From assembly GCF_000238915.1 (NCBI RefSeq), contig NZ_BAEG01000047.1, positions 1-64,000 of the forward strand: a DNA stretch of 64,000 nucleotides, written 5' to 3'. Every line of letters begins with the position of its first letter. The stretch's first letter is position 1. Under the pieces are notes generated by a model. The model saw nothing but the letters and a program-made list of their open reading frames with translations, did not search any database and was not told where the DNA came from. Positions 29,358 through 37,514 of this stretch are shown in pieces. This stretch comes from Arthrobacter globiformis NBRC 12137. GTDB lineage: Bacteria; Actinomycetota; Actinomycetes; Actinomycetales; Micrococcaceae. The translations under genes and the position numbers were made by a program.

Positions 29358-30932
29358 ATGATGTCTGCACCGCCCCTGTCCTCGCGACCCCGGACCCTCG
29401 CGGCCGGGATGCGGGCGGCCGGCGCCATGGCGCTGGCCGTACTGCTGGCATCGTGCAGTGCTCTGGGCCCGTCCAAGGACGGGTCCCCGCAGAACGGCTC
29501 CACGGGACAGGCCGACCCTTCCATAGCAGCGGCCGCCCCCGAGGGGCTGAAGGCCTATTACTCGCAGAGGATCATTTGGGAGCCCTGCGAGGACAAGCTG
29601 CAGTGTGCCAAGGTCAAGGTGCCCCTCGATTATGCGAAGCCTGACGGCGACACCATTGAACTGGCTGCGGTGAAAATCGCCAGCACCGGGGACAAAAAGG
29701 GCAGCCTGCTGGTCAACCCCGGCGGTCCGGGCGCGTCCGGCTACGACTTCGTCAGGGACGCCGGCAACAGCCACTTCTCCGAGACTGTGCGCGCCAACTA
29801 CGACCTCGTGGGCTTCGATCCGCGCGGCGTCAAGCGTTCCGCGCCCGTCACCTGCCTCACCGACAAGGAACGGGACGAGGCCCGGGCGAAGATCTACACG
29901 CCGGAAACCGATGCCGGGCTGGCCACGCTTCTCGCCGACAACAAGGCCACCGCGGCCAAGTGCGCGGAACAGACCGGGCCCGTGCTCGGGCACATCGATA
30001 CCGTCAGCGCGGCCAAGGATCTGGACGTCCTGCGCGCCGTGCTCAACGATTCCAAGCTGAACTACATGGGCTTTTCGTACGGGACTTTCCTCGGCTCCAC
30101 GTACGCTTCCCTGTTCCCTGACAATGTGGGGCGCATGGTCCTCGACGGCGCCATGGACCCCTCGCTCAGCGCCGAGGACCTGACGTTGGGCCAGGCCCGG
30201 GCGTTCGAAAAGGCGCTGCACGCCTACGTTGAACACTGCCTCGGCGAGGAAGGCTGTCCCCTGAGCGGCACGGTCGACGACGGCCTGCAGCAGATCCGCG
30301 ACCTCATCACTTCCGTGGTCCAGACCCCCCGCACCGCCAAGGACGGCCGCCTGGTGGGCGGCAACCTCTTCGTCAGCGGCCTCATTGTGCCGATGTACGG
30401 CAACGAAAGCTGGCCGGCCCTGACCCAGGCATTGGACGCCGCTATGAAGGGCGATGTCAGCCCCATGCTCCGCCTGGCGGACCTGGGCGCAGACCGCTCC
30501 CCCAACGGCAAGTACACCTCCAACACGGCTTTGGCCTTTAGTGCCATCAACTGCCTGGACTACCCCATGAGCAGCGATCCGGTGGCCATGCGCGCCGAAG
30601 AGCAGCGCCTCCTCGAGGCTTCCCCCACCCTGGGCTACTTCTTCGCCTACGGCGGTGCGAACTGCGCCGACTGGCCATACAAGAACATCCGCACCCCGGC
30701 CCCGGTGAAGTACAGCGGCTCCGCCCCGATCGTCGTCGTCGGCACCACCGGTGACCCGGCAACGCCGATGGAAGGGGCCAGCGAACTGCGCAAGCAGCTG
30801 GGCAACGCGTCCCTGCTGACCTTCAAGGGCGAGGGCCATACCGCCTACGGCCGGTCCAACACCTGCATCAGCGATGCCGTGGACAAGTACCTGGTTGACG
30901 GCAAGGAGCCGGCGGACAACACCGTCTGCTGA
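29358..30932 (+). CDS. secreted alpha/beta hydrolase lipoprotein (tripeptidyl aminopeptidase-like)
   Basis: A 524-residue exported hydrolase. The signal peptide ends in lipobox LLASC (C33). The alpha/beta-hydrolase core has an oxyanion-type NPGGPGASG motif, nucleophile S240 in GFSYGT, the Asp region VVVGTTGDPATP and the His motif GEGHTAYG near the C-terminus. It resembles SCO/TAP-type peptidases of Streptomyces and SlpD-like proteins. AAGGAG precedes the ATG. It follows holB by 54 bp, a gene order seen in relatives. Confidence 0.88.
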   Translation: MMSAPPLSSRPRTLAAGMRAAGAMALAVLLASCSALGPSKDGSPQNGSTGQADPSIAAAAPEGLKAYYSQRIIWEPCEDKLQCAKVKVPLDYAKPDGDTIELAAVKIASTGDKKGSLLVNPGGPGASGYDFVRDAGNSHFSETVRANYDLVGFDPRGVKRSAPVTCLTDKERDEARAKIYTPETDAGLATLLADNKATAAKCAEQTGPVLGHIDTVSAAKDLDVLRAVLNDSKLNYMGFSYGTFLGSTYASLFPDNVGRMVLDGAMDPSLSAEDLTLGQARAFEKALHAYVEHCLGEEGCPLSGTVDDGLQQIRDLITSVVQTPRTAKDGRLVGGNLFVSGLIVPMYGNESWPALTQALDAAMKGDVSPMLRLADLGADRSPNGKYTSNTALAFSAINCLDYPMSSDPVAMRAEEQRLLEASPTLGYFFAYGGANCADWPYKNIRTPAPVKYSGSAPIVVVGTTGDPATPMEGASELRKQLGNASLLTFKGEGHTAYGRSNTCISDAVDKYLVDGKEPADNTVC

Positions 30933-30965
30933 TCCCTGCGGCTGTGGCGGCCGCCGTCGAGGTCT

Positions 30966-31733
30966 TCAGAGCCGGTAGGCTCGCCGCTCCAGGAGGGCGG
31001 GAAAGTCCTTGATGGAAGGCAAGACGTCGGTGGCACCTGCGCTGCGAAGCGCCGCCTCCGAGTTCGACCCGGTCAGCACCCCGGCAGCCACCGAGGCCCC
31101 GGCGCGCAGCCCCGAATGGATGTCCGCGGCGGAGTCCCCCACTACGGCAACTTTCCGGACGTCGTCGATGTCGAGGGCCAGGACCGCGGTCAGCACCATG
31201 TCCGGGAACGGCCTGCCCCGGCCGGCGTCCGCGGGGCACAGGCTAAGGTCCGCCAGGCCCATCCAGCCCAGGGATTCGAGCACCATGTTCTGCGTGTGGC
31301 GCCCGAAACCGGTGGCCAGGCAGACCTTGATGCCGGCGTCCCGCAGCCAGCCGATGGTGTCCTCCGCCCCGGGGACGGCCCGCACTCCGCCGTCGGCGAT
31401 GAGTTCGTCGCAGTTCAGCTCAAACTTCTTGTTGGCGCTGGCCGCTGCCTGGGGGTCGTCGAACAGTTCGGCGAAAACCGTCATCCGCGAGATGCCGGAA
31501 CGCTCCCTCGCGTAGCGCAGCATGCGTTCGAAGCGCGCCGAGCCGGCCTGAACTCCCTGATCCGCCAGCGTGCGGGACATCGCGCGGTCCATGAGGCCGC
31601 CGTCGTACACGGTTGTTCCCACCATGGCCAGCACCGCCAGCAGGACGGGCTGGTCATGGTCTGCCGCGTCCGCGCCCGCCGCGGGGGCAGTGCGCAGCTC
31701 GCGACGGGTTGAGATTGCACTGTCTGGTGTCAT
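30966..31733 (-). CDS. HAD-superfamily, phosphonatase-like protein lacking the nucleophile Asp
   Basis: A 255-residue haloacid dehalogenase-fold protein closest in pattern to phosphonoacetaldehyde hydrolase. Motif I should read D-x-(A/D)-G-T-T; here it is A36-M-V-G-T-T, so the nucleophile Asp is Ala (codon GCC, one base from GAC). Motif II (LATGFG), motif III (GRPFPDM) and motif IV (VGDSAADIHSG) are all intact. It is therefore probably not an active phosphatase, or uses another mechanism. ATG at 31733 has AAGGAG 7 nt upstream. Confidence 0.8.
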   Translation of the reverse strand: MTPDSAISTRRELRTAPAAGADAADHDQPVLLAVLAMVGTTVYDGGLMDRAMSRTLADQGVQAGSARFERMLRYARERSGISRMTVFAELFDDPQAAASANKKFELNCDELIADGGVRAVPGAEDTIGWLRDAGIKVCLATGFGRHTQNMVLESLGWMGLADLSLCPADAGRGRPFPDMVLTAVLALDIDDVRKVAVVGDSAADIHSGLRAGASVAAGVLTGSNSEAALRSAGATDVLPSIKDFPALLERRAYRL

Positions 31734-31880
31734 GGTCGAGCTCCTTTGCCGCTGGCGCGCAGGCATGCTGCGCCACTTTCGGGTCCAGCATGGCGGCCGT
31801 TGCTGTTGTGGGCCTGAACCGGATCCGACGGCGGAATGAACGTCCTGCCAACGTCAATCTCAGCCTGCGGGACGCTCATT

Positions 31881-31907
31881 TTGACCCGGACGCGGGGACT
31901 CTATTAC
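31881..31907 (+). promoter_or_regulatory. candidate promoter of tRNA-Thr
   Basis: TTGACC (31881-31886) and TATTAC (31902-31907) with a 15-nt spacer lie about 50 bp before the tRNA. The spacing is short, so the exact hexamers are uncertain. Confidence 0.4.
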
Positions 31908-31955
31908 AGTTGTCTCTTGCATGAACCGGCCGGTTTTCCGGCTGATTGGTGCGGT

Positions 31956-32028
31956 GCTTCCTTAGCTCAGTCGGTAGAGCGTTTCACTCGTAATGAAAAG
32001 GTCATCAGTTCGATTCTGATAGGAAGCT
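31956..32028 (+). tRNA. tRNA-Thr (anticodon CGT)
   Basis: A 73-nt cloverleaf. The acceptor stem GCTTCCT pairs with AGGAAGC, the D-arm reads AGCTCAGTCGGTAGAGC, and the anticodon stem TTTCA/TGAAA encloses loop CTCGTAA (anticodon CGT). The T-arm is ATCAGTTCGATTCTGAT. CCA is not encoded. Confidence 0.97.
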
Positions 32029-32035
32029 CGGGAAG

Positions 32036-32078
32036 AACCCCGTATTGTCGCTCGTTCGGCGGCGGTACGGGGTTTTTT
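32036..32078 (+). terminator. terminator after tRNA-Thr
   Basis: Stem AACCCCGTA (32036-32044) with TACGGGGTT (32066-32074), followed directly by a run of T. Confidence 0.9.
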
Positions 32079-32540
32079 GCTGGTTTCGCCCGTAGGCGCC
32101 GATAGGCCCGGGGCACATCTTTAGGCGCCCTTCGGCGCCGACCTCCACGGTGTCCCGGAGTGCCGTCCTCGGGAACGGATCCTGGCGTACCCCTCATCAG
32201 CGCCCGCGCCTCCAGCCGGTCTTGCACAGGCGGCAGCGGAACAGAATTTTCTTGAGCAAGTATTGATCGGCACTCGATAGTTCCTTGAGGCACGGAAGGC
32301 AGAGTGTTCGGTACCGGCACGGATGACCGGTCCTCCAGAGTCCGCACGCCGGGCGCCTTCAAGAAACGGACGTTCGCCACTATGGGCCGCAACCTGAACT
32401 CCGCCACGGGCAGGGCCTACGCCTTCGTGCTCTTCACCGGCACCCACCCCTCCCGTGCCAACACATAACCCACACACGTCCCCTCCGTCGTCTGGCCCCA
32501 GAACCGCGGCGGAGGGGGCCCATCCGTAAGGGAGCAGCGG
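32079..32540. other. intergenic region without a recognisable gene
   Basis: About 460 bp between the tRNA-Thr terminator and the Hpt-like gene. Open frames here have no start signals, atypical composition and no recognisable domains. I see no clear promoter, repeat or RNA structure. Confidence 0.5.
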
Positions 32541-32924
32541 ATGGCGCAAAAACACCGGCCTCAGGCTGAGGCGCCCCCACCGGCCCTGGACGGGCAGCAC
32601 CTCCGAAACTTGGCGGAAGGTTGTTCGACGGCGGCGGCTGAGGCCTTTGCGGACAACTACACAGCCCTCCTTCCACAGCGCGTTGACCGCATCATCCGGA
32701 GTGTCGGCGTCGGGCACCGGGAGATGGCCCTGGACGCTGCCCTCAGCCTGCGCACGTCATCGTCAATGGCTGGCGCCCTGCAGATGAGCCACCTGTGTAC
32801 CCAACTGGAGAAGGCCCTGGTGGTCGCTGACCTGGCCGCCGCTGCCGGCGTGGCCCGGGACATCGACCTCCACCTGCCGGAACTGCAGGAAGCTCTCGCG
32901 AGCCGCCATCGCCCGGACCAATAG
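32541..32924 (+). CDS. Hpt-domain-like protein lacking the phospho-acceptor histidine
   Basis: A 127-residue helical protein resembling a histidine phosphotransfer domain: the LRNLAEGCSTAAAEAFADNY helix, then the segment A67-L-S-L-R-T-S-S that aligns with the Hpt signature A-H-x-L-K-G-S-S. The active His is replaced by Leu68 (CTC versus CAC). It may therefore bind receiver domains without transferring phosphate. ATG has AAGGGA 7 nt upstream. No kinase or receiver gene lies beside it. Confidence 0.6.
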   Translation: MAQKHRPQAEAPPPALDGQHLRNLAEGCSTAAAEAFADNYTALLPQRVDRIIRSVGVGHREMALDAALSLRTSSSMAGALQMSHLCTQLEKALVVADLAAAAGVARDIDLHLPELQEALASRHRPDQ

Positions 32925-32936
32925 TTCCTTCAGCGC

Positions 32937-33887
32937 TTAGTTCAGCGGCTGGGCACAGGCTGAGGTCACAAAGTCGTAAATCTGTCCACGCAGTGCCGTT
33001 CCTGCCGCGATCATCAACTGTCCCTCACGTCCTCCCACACTCACATTCAGGGGCAGCAGGGTACCCACCTTGTCCTCGGCGACGGCATGCGGATCGCACC
33101 GGGCAGGGCGGATGCGCAGACGCAGTTCAATGCGTGGGGCGCCCTGCACGATGCGGATGTTCCGCGGCCAAGGGCTTTCCGCCGATTCGGCAACCAGGGT
33201 GGTCCCCGCGATGCTCGCGATGGTCATCGATCCTCCGCCCGGGCCTGCGCCGCCCGCTTCCTTCGGGGTGATGAGCAGGCGGACGACGCCGGTGCGGGAG
33301 TCCGGCGCAACCTCAAGTCTGCGGTCCAGGACGATGTCCGCCACCGCGGCCGCCCCTGCCGCAAGGCACAGCTCCATGTTGTTCCGCTCCAGGACCCCGA
33401 AAGGGTCGACGGCGACGGGCGCCACCTCCCGCACGCCGGCCTGGCCGGCCTGCGAATATCTCACGGTGACGACAGGCTGCTGGGTGGTTGTTGGCTCCGT
33501 GGTTGATTCCTCCGTGGCTGATTGCTCCGGTCCGCAAACCGGGGCCGGAAGCCTGGCTGGAAGACTCTTGGGCTGGCCGGGAGGCAGTTCGAGGCCGCCG
33601 CCGGTTGGCTCCCACAGGATCTGCCCGCGGAACAGGGGCGACGCGAGCTGCGCGGCAGCCACCGTCAGGGGCCTGCCGGACACGTTGGTGAGCAGGAGCT
33701 GGATGGACTGTTTTCCGTACTGGTCGCGCGACTGGTTCACCTCCACCGTTATCGGCAGTGGCCCAGCAGATTCCTGTGGCTCCGGCGCGGTGCAGCCAGA
33801 CAGCACAGGAAATGCCGCCGCCAAGGCTGTCACAGCTACGGTGGCGGGCCACCGGCGCGTGCGCGCACGAGTCCCCAGTGCGTGCAC
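32937..33887 (-). CDS. exported lipoprotein of unknown function
   Basis: A 316-residue protein with signal peptide (TVAVTALAAAFPVLSGC) and lipobox LSGC. The mature part is rich in beta-strand pattern and contains Thr/Glu-rich repeats (TEESTTEPTTTQQP). I recognise no catalytic motif. GTG at 33887 is chosen because GAGGTGGGG precedes it; GTG 33899 or a longer form is possible. It converges on the Hpt-like gene with a 12-bp gap. Confidence 0.65.
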   Translation of the reverse strand: MHALGTRARTRRWPATVAVTALAAAFPVLSGCTAPEPQESAGPLPITVEVNQSRDQYGKQSIQLLLTNVSGRPLTVAAAQLASPLFRGQILWEPTGGGLELPPGQPKSLPARLPAPVCGPEQSATEESTTEPTTTQQPVVTVRYSQAGQAGVREVAPVAVDPFGVLERNNMELCLAAGAAAVADIVLDRRLEVAPDSRTGVVRLLITPKEAGGAGPGGGSMTIASIAGTTLVAESAESPWPRNIRIVQGAPRIELRLRIRPARCDPHAVAEDKVGTLLPLNVSVGGREGQLMIAAGTALRGQIYDFVTSACAQPLN

Positions 33888-33944
33888 AAGGATCCCCACC
33901 TCAGGGGATCCCTGCGCTGGGGAACCATGTGCGTAACGGCACGA

Positions 33945-33977
33945 GCCATGGACCTGTTCATGCAACAGGTCCATGGC
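33945..33977. repeat. 14-bp perfect inverted repeat upstream of the lipoprotein gene
   Basis: GCCATGGACCTGTT (33945-33958) pairs with 33964-33977 across a 5-nt loop, between the end of the SRPBCC gene and the lipoprotein start. There is no T-tract. It could be a terminator for the SRPBCC gene or an operator. Confidence 0.6.
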
Positions 33978-33986
33978 GGAGCCTGT

Positions 33987-34460
33987 CTAGAACTGCCCGG
34001 TGGGGCCAGTGTCCTCGACTTCGCCGCGCCAGCCACCGGTTTCGGTGCCGCGTGATTCGATGAAGTCCTTGAACTTCCGCATGTCTGACTTCACCTGCAT
34101 CTTGTCGATTTGCAGGGCCGCGCCCGCCTTCTCGGTAACGGTTTCCGGCGCCCACTCGAAGTGGACCTTCACCTTGGTGTGGGTGGCGTCCAGCGGCGTG
34201 AACCTGATGATGCCGGCATGGGACTTGCCGTCAGTGCTGCGCCAGGCGATCCGGTCATCCGGCTCCTGGTCAACGATCTCCGTATCAAATTCCCGCTTCA
34301 CGCCGCCGACCTTCGTCACCCAGTGATTCGTGGTGTGGCTCAGCTGGGTTACGGATTCCACGCCGGACATGAACTGCGGAAATGATTCGAACTGTGTCCA
34401 CTGGTTATAGGCCGTATGGACCGGAACTGCGACATCAACGGTCTCTTCAACAGTTTCCAT
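33987..34460 (-). CDS. SRPBCC family (polyketide cyclase/START-like) protein
   Basis: A 157-residue small hydrophobic-ligand-binding fold. It begins METVEETVDVAVPVHTAYNQWTQFESFPQFM, the usual opening of SRPBCC proteins, and ends in an amphipathic helix (MQVKSDMRKFKDFIESRG). Ligand and role are unknown; such proteins are often stress-induced. ATG at 34460 has AGGAGG 6 nt upstream, which rules out longer in-frame starts. Confidence 0.85.
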   Translation of the reverse strand: METVEETVDVAVPVHTAYNQWTQFESFPQFMSGVESVTQLSHTTNHWVTKVGGVKREFDTEIVDQEPDDRIAWRSTDGKSHAGIIRFTPLDATHTKVKVHFEWAPETVTEKAGAALQIDKMQVKSDMRKFKDFIESRGTETGGWRGEVEDTGPTGQF

Positions 34461-34590
34461 CTGCTTCCTCCTGTCATTACGGGTGGCCCGATTACGGGCC
34501 CTCGGCAGTCGCCGTCGTCTCCCACAGCAACCACCATCTGAACGGTAGGTCCGGTGGCTTCCGGTGTCCAGACCCCGCGGGTAACAGGGA

Positions 34591-34830
34591 TCAGGGAAGG
34601 CCAGCGGTGCCGCCCGAGGTGACCAGAAGGTCCCCGACCTGGCAGTCCAAGGCGTCACAGATGGCTGTCAGGGTGGAGAACCTGATCGCTTTGGCCCTGT
34701 CGTTTTTCAGCACCGACAGGTTCACCAGGCTGACACCGACGCGCTTGCTCAGTTCGGTCAGGGTCATCCCGCGGTCTGCCAGCAGCTCGTCGAGCCGGCA
34801 ATGGATTCCTGTTGTTTCGTCCGCCGGCAT
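34591..34830 (-). CDS. XRE-family helix-turn-helix regulator
   Basis: A 79-residue Cro/C1-type DNA-binding protein. The HTH is TLTELSKRVGVSLVNLSVLKNDRAKAI (about residues 23-49), followed by STLTAICDALDCQVGDLL. It resembles YozG-type repressors that pair with DUF2975 membrane proteins. Its ATG overlaps the stop of the DUF2975 gene by one base (TGATG), so translation is coupled. A nested palindrome upstream of the pair is a likely operator. Confidence 0.88.
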   Translation of the reverse strand: MPADETTGIHCRLDELLADRGMTLTELSKRVGVSLVNLSVLKNDRAKAIRFSTLTAICDALDCQVGDLLVTSGGTAGLP

Positions 34831-35465
34831 CAGACCAGGCCCTCGGTGTCCTTCTGCAGCCGCCGCCCCAGCTGAAAGACCCCGGCCACGAGAATTAAGG
34901 CGATGCCCAGCACCAGCGGACCGACGTTGAAGTCCAGGGAGAAGATGTAGGACTCCCCCGGCGCGTGCCCGTCCGCTCCGATCAGGTCTGCCAGCCAGCT
35001 CCGCGCAAGAGAATCGAGTATCTGCCCCACGGTCCCGGTCACAGCGAGGACGGTTCCCCCGGCACCAACAAGCCACGCAGAGCCAGGGGTGAAGAGAATC
35101 TCGCTACGAAGCCGGTAGGCCAGCAGGAAGATCAGCGCCAGAACGGCCAGGATACCTGTCTGATTCAGTGCCTCCGCCCAGCCCAGCAGCGCCGCCGGGC
35201 CGGAAGGAAGGACCGGGATGGTCGCATCCAGGGCCGTGTATTCCCCGGTAGCCCCCAGCGACAATCCGGACGCCGTCTGGCGCGGCGTTGCCACAGGAAG
35301 CGTGAGCGTAACCTGCCCCGCAGAGGAGGCAACGATGCCCGACACCGTCAGGGCCGTCGTCGCGACTGCCGCCGCCGCCGAGGCAACCATCAGGAATAGC
35401 GCATCGGTTCTGGACACAATCTGCTTCCGGCCCGACGCCTCAGCGGCGCTCTTGAAAATTTTCAT
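34830..35465 (-). CDS. DUF2975 family membrane protein
   Basis: A 211-residue protein with four hydrophobic segments (about residues 25-48, 95-115, 130-150 and 180-200). It is arranged with an XRE regulator gene as in Gram-positive DUF2975/XRE pairs. Function is unknown. ATG at 35465 has GGGGGA close upstream, and the palindrome at 35476-35510 starts only 10 bp from the start codon. Confidence 0.75.
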   Translation of the reverse strand: MKIFKSAAEASGRKQIVSRTDALFLMVASAAAAVATTALTVSGIVASSAGQVTLTLPVATPRQTASGLSLGATGEYTALDATIPVLPSGPAALLGWAEALNQTGILAVLALIFLLAYRLRSEILFTPGSAWLVGAGGTVLAVTGTVGQILDSLARSWLADLIGADGHAPGESYIFSLDFNVGPLVLGIALILVAGVFQLGRRLQKDTEGLV

Positions 35466-35475
35466 CCGTCCCCCA

Positions 35476-35510
35476 GTTATCGAAACTCGTTAATAACGAC
35501 AATCGATAAC
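35476..35510. promoter_or_regulatory. nested palindromic operator upstream of DUF2975/XRE
   Basis: A 35-bp symmetrical element. Outer arms GTTATCGA (35476-35483) and TCGATAAC (35503-35510) surround an inner palindrome CGTTA-A-TAACG (35488-35498), all centred on position 35493. It is AT-rich in a GC-rich region and lies just before the DUF2975 start, where an XRE repressor would be expected to bind. Confidence 0.6.
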
Positions 35511-35587
35511 ATAGGGCTTTCACAAGCCGGCGTCAATTGCCAGTGCACCAGACTGCCGCCCTTACCAGCGCCCTACCAGGGCAAAAA

Positions 35588-35631
35588 GGAGCCCGCCGGG
35601 ACGGCCGGATGATCCGTCGTCGGCGGGCTCC
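35588..35631 (-). terminator. rho-independent terminator after DUF805 gene
   Basis: Stem GGAGCCCGCCG (35588-35598) with 35621-35631; on the minus strand it is followed by TTTTT. Confidence 0.9.
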
Positions 35632-35651
35632 TTAGGGTAAATGCCCTGGCC

Positions 35652-36140
35652 TTAGGCCGCCGGCACGTCGAACCGCTGCCCTTCGGGCTTTGACGGCAGG
35701 ATGGTCAGGACCAGCAGTGCAATGGCCCCAAGGAACGGCACAAGCCCCAGCAGCACAAGCCAGCCGCTCACGTTTACATCGTGAAGGCGCCGCACAGTCA
35801 ATGCCAAGGAAGGAACAATGGTCGCCAGTCCCCAGATGATGGCCACGACGAGGCCAACCGTGGCGCCCGGACCGGGCACCGCAGTACCGTTGGCGGCCAC
35901 AGTTGCTCCAGCCGAACCCCCTACGGCCGTGATGATGTTGATGATGATGCCGACCACGGCCGCGACGAGCACCCACCACCAGTACTCACTCCGGCTGGCC
36001 CTACCCGAGAACGTGGCGTACTTCTTGAAAAACCGGCGGACTGCCACAGGAAAGGGCGCCCCGTAATACGGTGCCCAAAGCGGCGGCTCGCCGGCTGCTG
36101 CCTGGTAAGCCTGCTGCTGCGGATATTGCTGATAGCTCAT
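35652..36140 (-). CDS. DUF805 family membrane protein
   Basis: A 162-residue protein. A Gln/Tyr/Ala-rich cytosolic N-terminus is followed by the DUF805 signature FSGRASRSEYWWW, transmembrane segments (about 50-72, 93-115 and 130-148) and the conserved RRLHDVNVSGW. Function unknown. It stands alone with its own terminator. Confidence 0.88.
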   Translation of the reverse strand: MSYQQYPQQQAYQAAAGEPPLWAPYYGAPFPVAVRRFFKKYATFSGRASRSEYWWWVLVAAVVGIIINIITAVGGSAGATVAANGTAVPGPGATVGLVVAIIWGLATIVPSLALTVRRLHDVNVSGWLVLLGLVPFLGAIALLVLTILPSKPEGQRFDVPAA

Positions 36141-36231
36141 GGATTTCCCCCCATGGGTTCTGAGTTATGAGACCAGCTCATCCTAGGGGCCAAACTCCCG
36201 GATCCCCCGCGTGATGGAGAAAATTTACTGC

Positions 36232-36270
36232 GAATTTCACTTCGTGAATGGATAAATGCGGGAATTTCAC
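36232..36270. repeat. GAATTTCAC direct repeats in divergent gap
   Basis: GAATTTCAC occurs at 36232-36240 and 36262-36270 (30 bp apart). The first copy overlaps the short dyad TTCAC-TTC-GTGAA (36236-36248). The stretch is AT-rich and lies between the DUF805 and NTF2-like genes, so it may hold promoter or operator elements. Confidence 0.35.
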
Positions 36271-36392
36271 ATTCCCCGAGGCCACTGACGCCCGAGACTG
36301 GACGCCAGCAATGAACTGACCATCGACACGATCCTCGCGCAGGCTTAACCTTTCCTCGCTGGGACCCGACAACGACGACGGTGAGGTGCGAA

Positions 36393-36785
36393 ATGGGAAC
36401 CCGGGAAGATGTTGATTTGGTACGGCGGGGTTACGAAGCGTTTGGTGCAGGTGACATGGACACTCTTCGCGGCCTGTTCGCGGAGGACGCAGTCTGGCAT
36501 CTGGGAGGCAGCGGCGGGCTGTCCGGTGACAAGCAGGGCCTGGACGCCATCCTTGCATACTTCGGCGAACTGTTCACACGATCCGACGGCACCATCAAAG
36601 TCGATTTGGATGATCTGATTGGCGGGGAAAAGCACACCATTGGATTCCAGAGGGTGCACGCGCAACGCAACGGCGCTGCCATCGACCAGCGCACTGTCAT
36701 CGTCTTCGCATTAAAAGACGGCAAAGTCAGCGAGGTATACGAATTCCCGGAGGACACCGCCAAGGCCGCCGATTTCTGGTCCTGA
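36393..36785 (+). CDS. NTF2/SnoaL-like protein
   Basis: A 130-residue cone-shaped alpha+beta barrel protein. It opens with EDVDLVRRGYEAFGAGDMDTLRGLFAEDAVWH, typical of ketosteroid isomerase-like/SnoaL-like proteins, and continues with VFALKDGKVSEVYEF. Substrate unknown. ATG 36393 is preferred, with GGTGAGG upstream; GTG 36381 is possible. Confidence 0.82.
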   Translation: MGTREDVDLVRRGYEAFGAGDMDTLRGLFAEDAVWHLGGSGGLSGDKQGLDAILAYFGELFTRSDGTIKVDLDDLIGGEKHTIGFQRVHAQRNGAAIDQRTVIVFALKDGKVSEVYEFPEDTAKAADFWS

Positions 36786-36877
36786 GAATTTGGTTTTCCT
36801 CTGGCGAGTACATGCACGACGACGGCGGCCAGCCGGCTTTCCGTCTGCTTTCAACCGCGCGAATCAACCGGGCGCCG

Positions 36878-37072
36878 CTACGCGACGTCGTCGGCGATGC
36901 TCCGGTCCGACAGGTGGGCCAGCAGGGCCCTTTCCGGATTTCCCGGGTTTTCCTCGAGGTGGCGCAACAGGCTAGTGCGCACGTCGGGCCCCGTGGCAAC
37001 CGCGGAAAGAACATCGACGATGACGTCCATGACCTGACGGCGTATCGTCCAGTCCCCCGAAGCGTACGTCAT
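36878..37072 (-). CDS. small hypothetical protein
   Basis: A 64-residue predicted helical protein with no recognised family. Support comes from a strong Shine-Dalgarno (GAGGAGG) 6 nt before ATG 37072 and coding-like composition. It could be spurious. Confidence 0.5.
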   Translation of the reverse strand: MTYASGDWTIRRQVMDVIVDVLSAVATGPDVRTSLLRHLEENPGNPERALLAHLSDRSIADDVA

Positions 37073-37186
37073 GAGCACCTCCTCACCGGCCGCGAGCTCT
37101 TTGCCCCGGGTGTTCTTGCGATCGATGCTGTTCCCACGATCGATCGTCGCTCCCGCTGTTCCCGCCTGGCCGCGAAAATGCGGGAA

Positions 37187-37224
37187 CCAGTGGGGGCCGG
37201 CCCATGTCTGGGCCGGCCCCCACT
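37187..37224 (-). terminator. hairpin terminator after GlsB-like gene
   Basis: A perfect 17-bp stem (37187-37203 with 37208-37224) with a 4-nt loop lies 27 bp past the stop. No T-tract follows. Confidence 0.75.
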
Positions 37225-37250
37225 GCGGATCCCTGTGTCACGAAGTCAGG

Positions 37251-37514
37251 TCAGACCCGGCTTCTGCGTGTTACGGCGCCGTAGATCAGCAACACAATAA
37301 CGGCGCCGAGGATGGACAACAGCCAGGTCCTCAGGTCGAAGAAATCACCCAAGCCACCACCGAAGATCAGCGAACCGATCCAGCCGCCGAGGATAGCCCC
37401 GACGACACCCAAGACGAGGGTGACAATCCAACCGCCGCCCTGCCTCCCGGGAAGAATGGCTTTTGCAATGGCCCCCGCAATCAGACCGAGCAGGAGAAAT
37501 CCAAGAATTCCCAT
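37251..37514 (-). CDS. GlsB/YeaQ/YmgE family stress-response membrane protein
   Basis: An 87-residue protein with three hydrophobic, Gly-rich segments and the family signature GLIAGAIAKAILPGRQGGGWIVTLVLGVVGAILGGW. Often called transglycosylase-associated, though the function is not established. It is followed by a strong hairpin. Confidence 0.9.
   Translation of the reverse strand: MGILGFLLLGLIAGAIAKAILPGRQGGGWIVTLVLGVVGAILGGWIGSLIFGGGLGDFFDLRTWLLSILGAVIVLLIYGAVTRRSRV

Noticed and set aside
32121..32717. A 198-residue minus-strand frame after tRNA-Thr
   Set aside because: No start signal or recognisable domain, and it overlaps the better supported Hpt-like gene.
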